From positions 1 through 5,120 of the forward strand of contig DAOVUP010000153.1 in the NCBI GenBank assembly GCA_030632525.1: 5,120 bases of DNA. Reading direction: 5' to 3'. Below the pieces are notes generated by a model. That model did no database searches, was not told the origin of the DNA, and saw only the letters and a list, made by a program, of their open reading frames with translations. The stretch is from Desulfobacteraceae bacterium. GTDB taxonomy: Bacteria; Desulfobacterota; DSM-4660; Desulfatiglandales; Desulfatiglandaceae. The translations under genes and the position numbers were made by a program. Positions 4,935-5,120 of the stretch are shown here, one piece after another. Numbering within the stretch: position 1 is the first letter of the stretch; the number at the start of each line of letters is the position of its first letter.

Positions 4935-5120
4935 ATGGCTTTATTTGAAGGTTATTCAAGAAGAATAGATCAGATCACTCCTTTTCTTAAAGAATATGGC
5001 ATGGACTCGATCGAAGATGCTGAAAAGGTTTGCATAGATAAAAGTATTGACGTGCGTAAGATCGTAAAAGACGTTCAGCCTATCGCTTTTAAAAATGCTG
5101 CCTGGGCCTATATTACAGGT
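4935..5120 (+). CDS. GGGtGRT family protein, N-terminal 62 residues (cut by window end)
   Basis: An open frame starts at ATG 4935 after AGGAGG (4922-4927, 7-base spacing; its first base is the last of the upstream stop) and runs in frame to the last base of the window. The translation begins MALFEGYSRRIDQITPFLKE and includes VRKIVKDVQPIAFKNAAWAY. This matches the conserved start of the family named for its later G-G-G-T-G-R-T glycine-rich motif, normally about 330 residues. That motif lies beyond the window, so the call rests on the N-terminus and on the NifU-like partner upstream. No biochemical function is established to my knowledge. Tight spacing indicates one operon with the scaffold-like gene, which suggests a joint role in cluster or cofactor handling. 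Confidence 0.8.
   Translation, partial: MALFEGYSRRIDQITPFLKEYGMDSIEDAEKVCIDKSIDVRKIVKDVQPIAFKNAAWAYITG

Overview
The window looks like accessory chromosome of a mid-GC, Gram-negative-type bacterium. The most likely home is a Desulfobacterota (former Deltaproteobacteria) anaerobe. This is an inference from four things: a cyclase/TolB-like/TPR protein, a NifU-like plus GGGtGRT gene pair typical of anaerobes, strong Shine-Dalgarno sites, and short palindromic repeats of the ATTCCCGC...GCGGGAAT type. No rRNA or tRNA is present to confirm it, and no CRISPR array is present.

Layout. Positions 1-179 carry no gene but hold GC-rich hairpins that could form an attenuator-like set. Two small plus-strand genes follow: a one-helix membrane protein with a C-terminal SHOCT motif (186-431) and a 70-residue Cys/Met-rich protein built on a duplicated K-M-x2-M-M-x2-C-C-G motif (494-706). 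They end at a strong hairpin terminator (721-754), which also separates them from the convergent minus-strand gene. That gene (801-2555) is a 584-residue protein with a class III nucleotide cyclase domain, a TolB-like domain and TPR repeats. A second minus-strand gene (2921-3646) encodes an exported member of the acetolactate decarboxylase fold family. It keeps the zinc-binding histidines but seems to have lost the catalytic arginine. On the plus strand, 4230-4922 encodes a NifU/IscU-like scaffold protein, followed 12 bases later by the start of a GGGtGRT-family gene (4935 to the window end).

Mobile DNA. Two unrelated MITE-like elements (2568-2726 and 3678-3807), each with terminal inverted repeats and apparent target duplications, sit immediately upstream of the two minus-strand start codons. 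Upstream of the scaffold gene is a 5' fragment of an IS200/IS605-type tnpA (4019-4090) with a possible end hairpin.

The pieces most likely to be under-described are the scaffold/GGGtGRT pair, the SHOCT plus Cys/Met-rich pair, and the arginine-less decarboxylase homologue.
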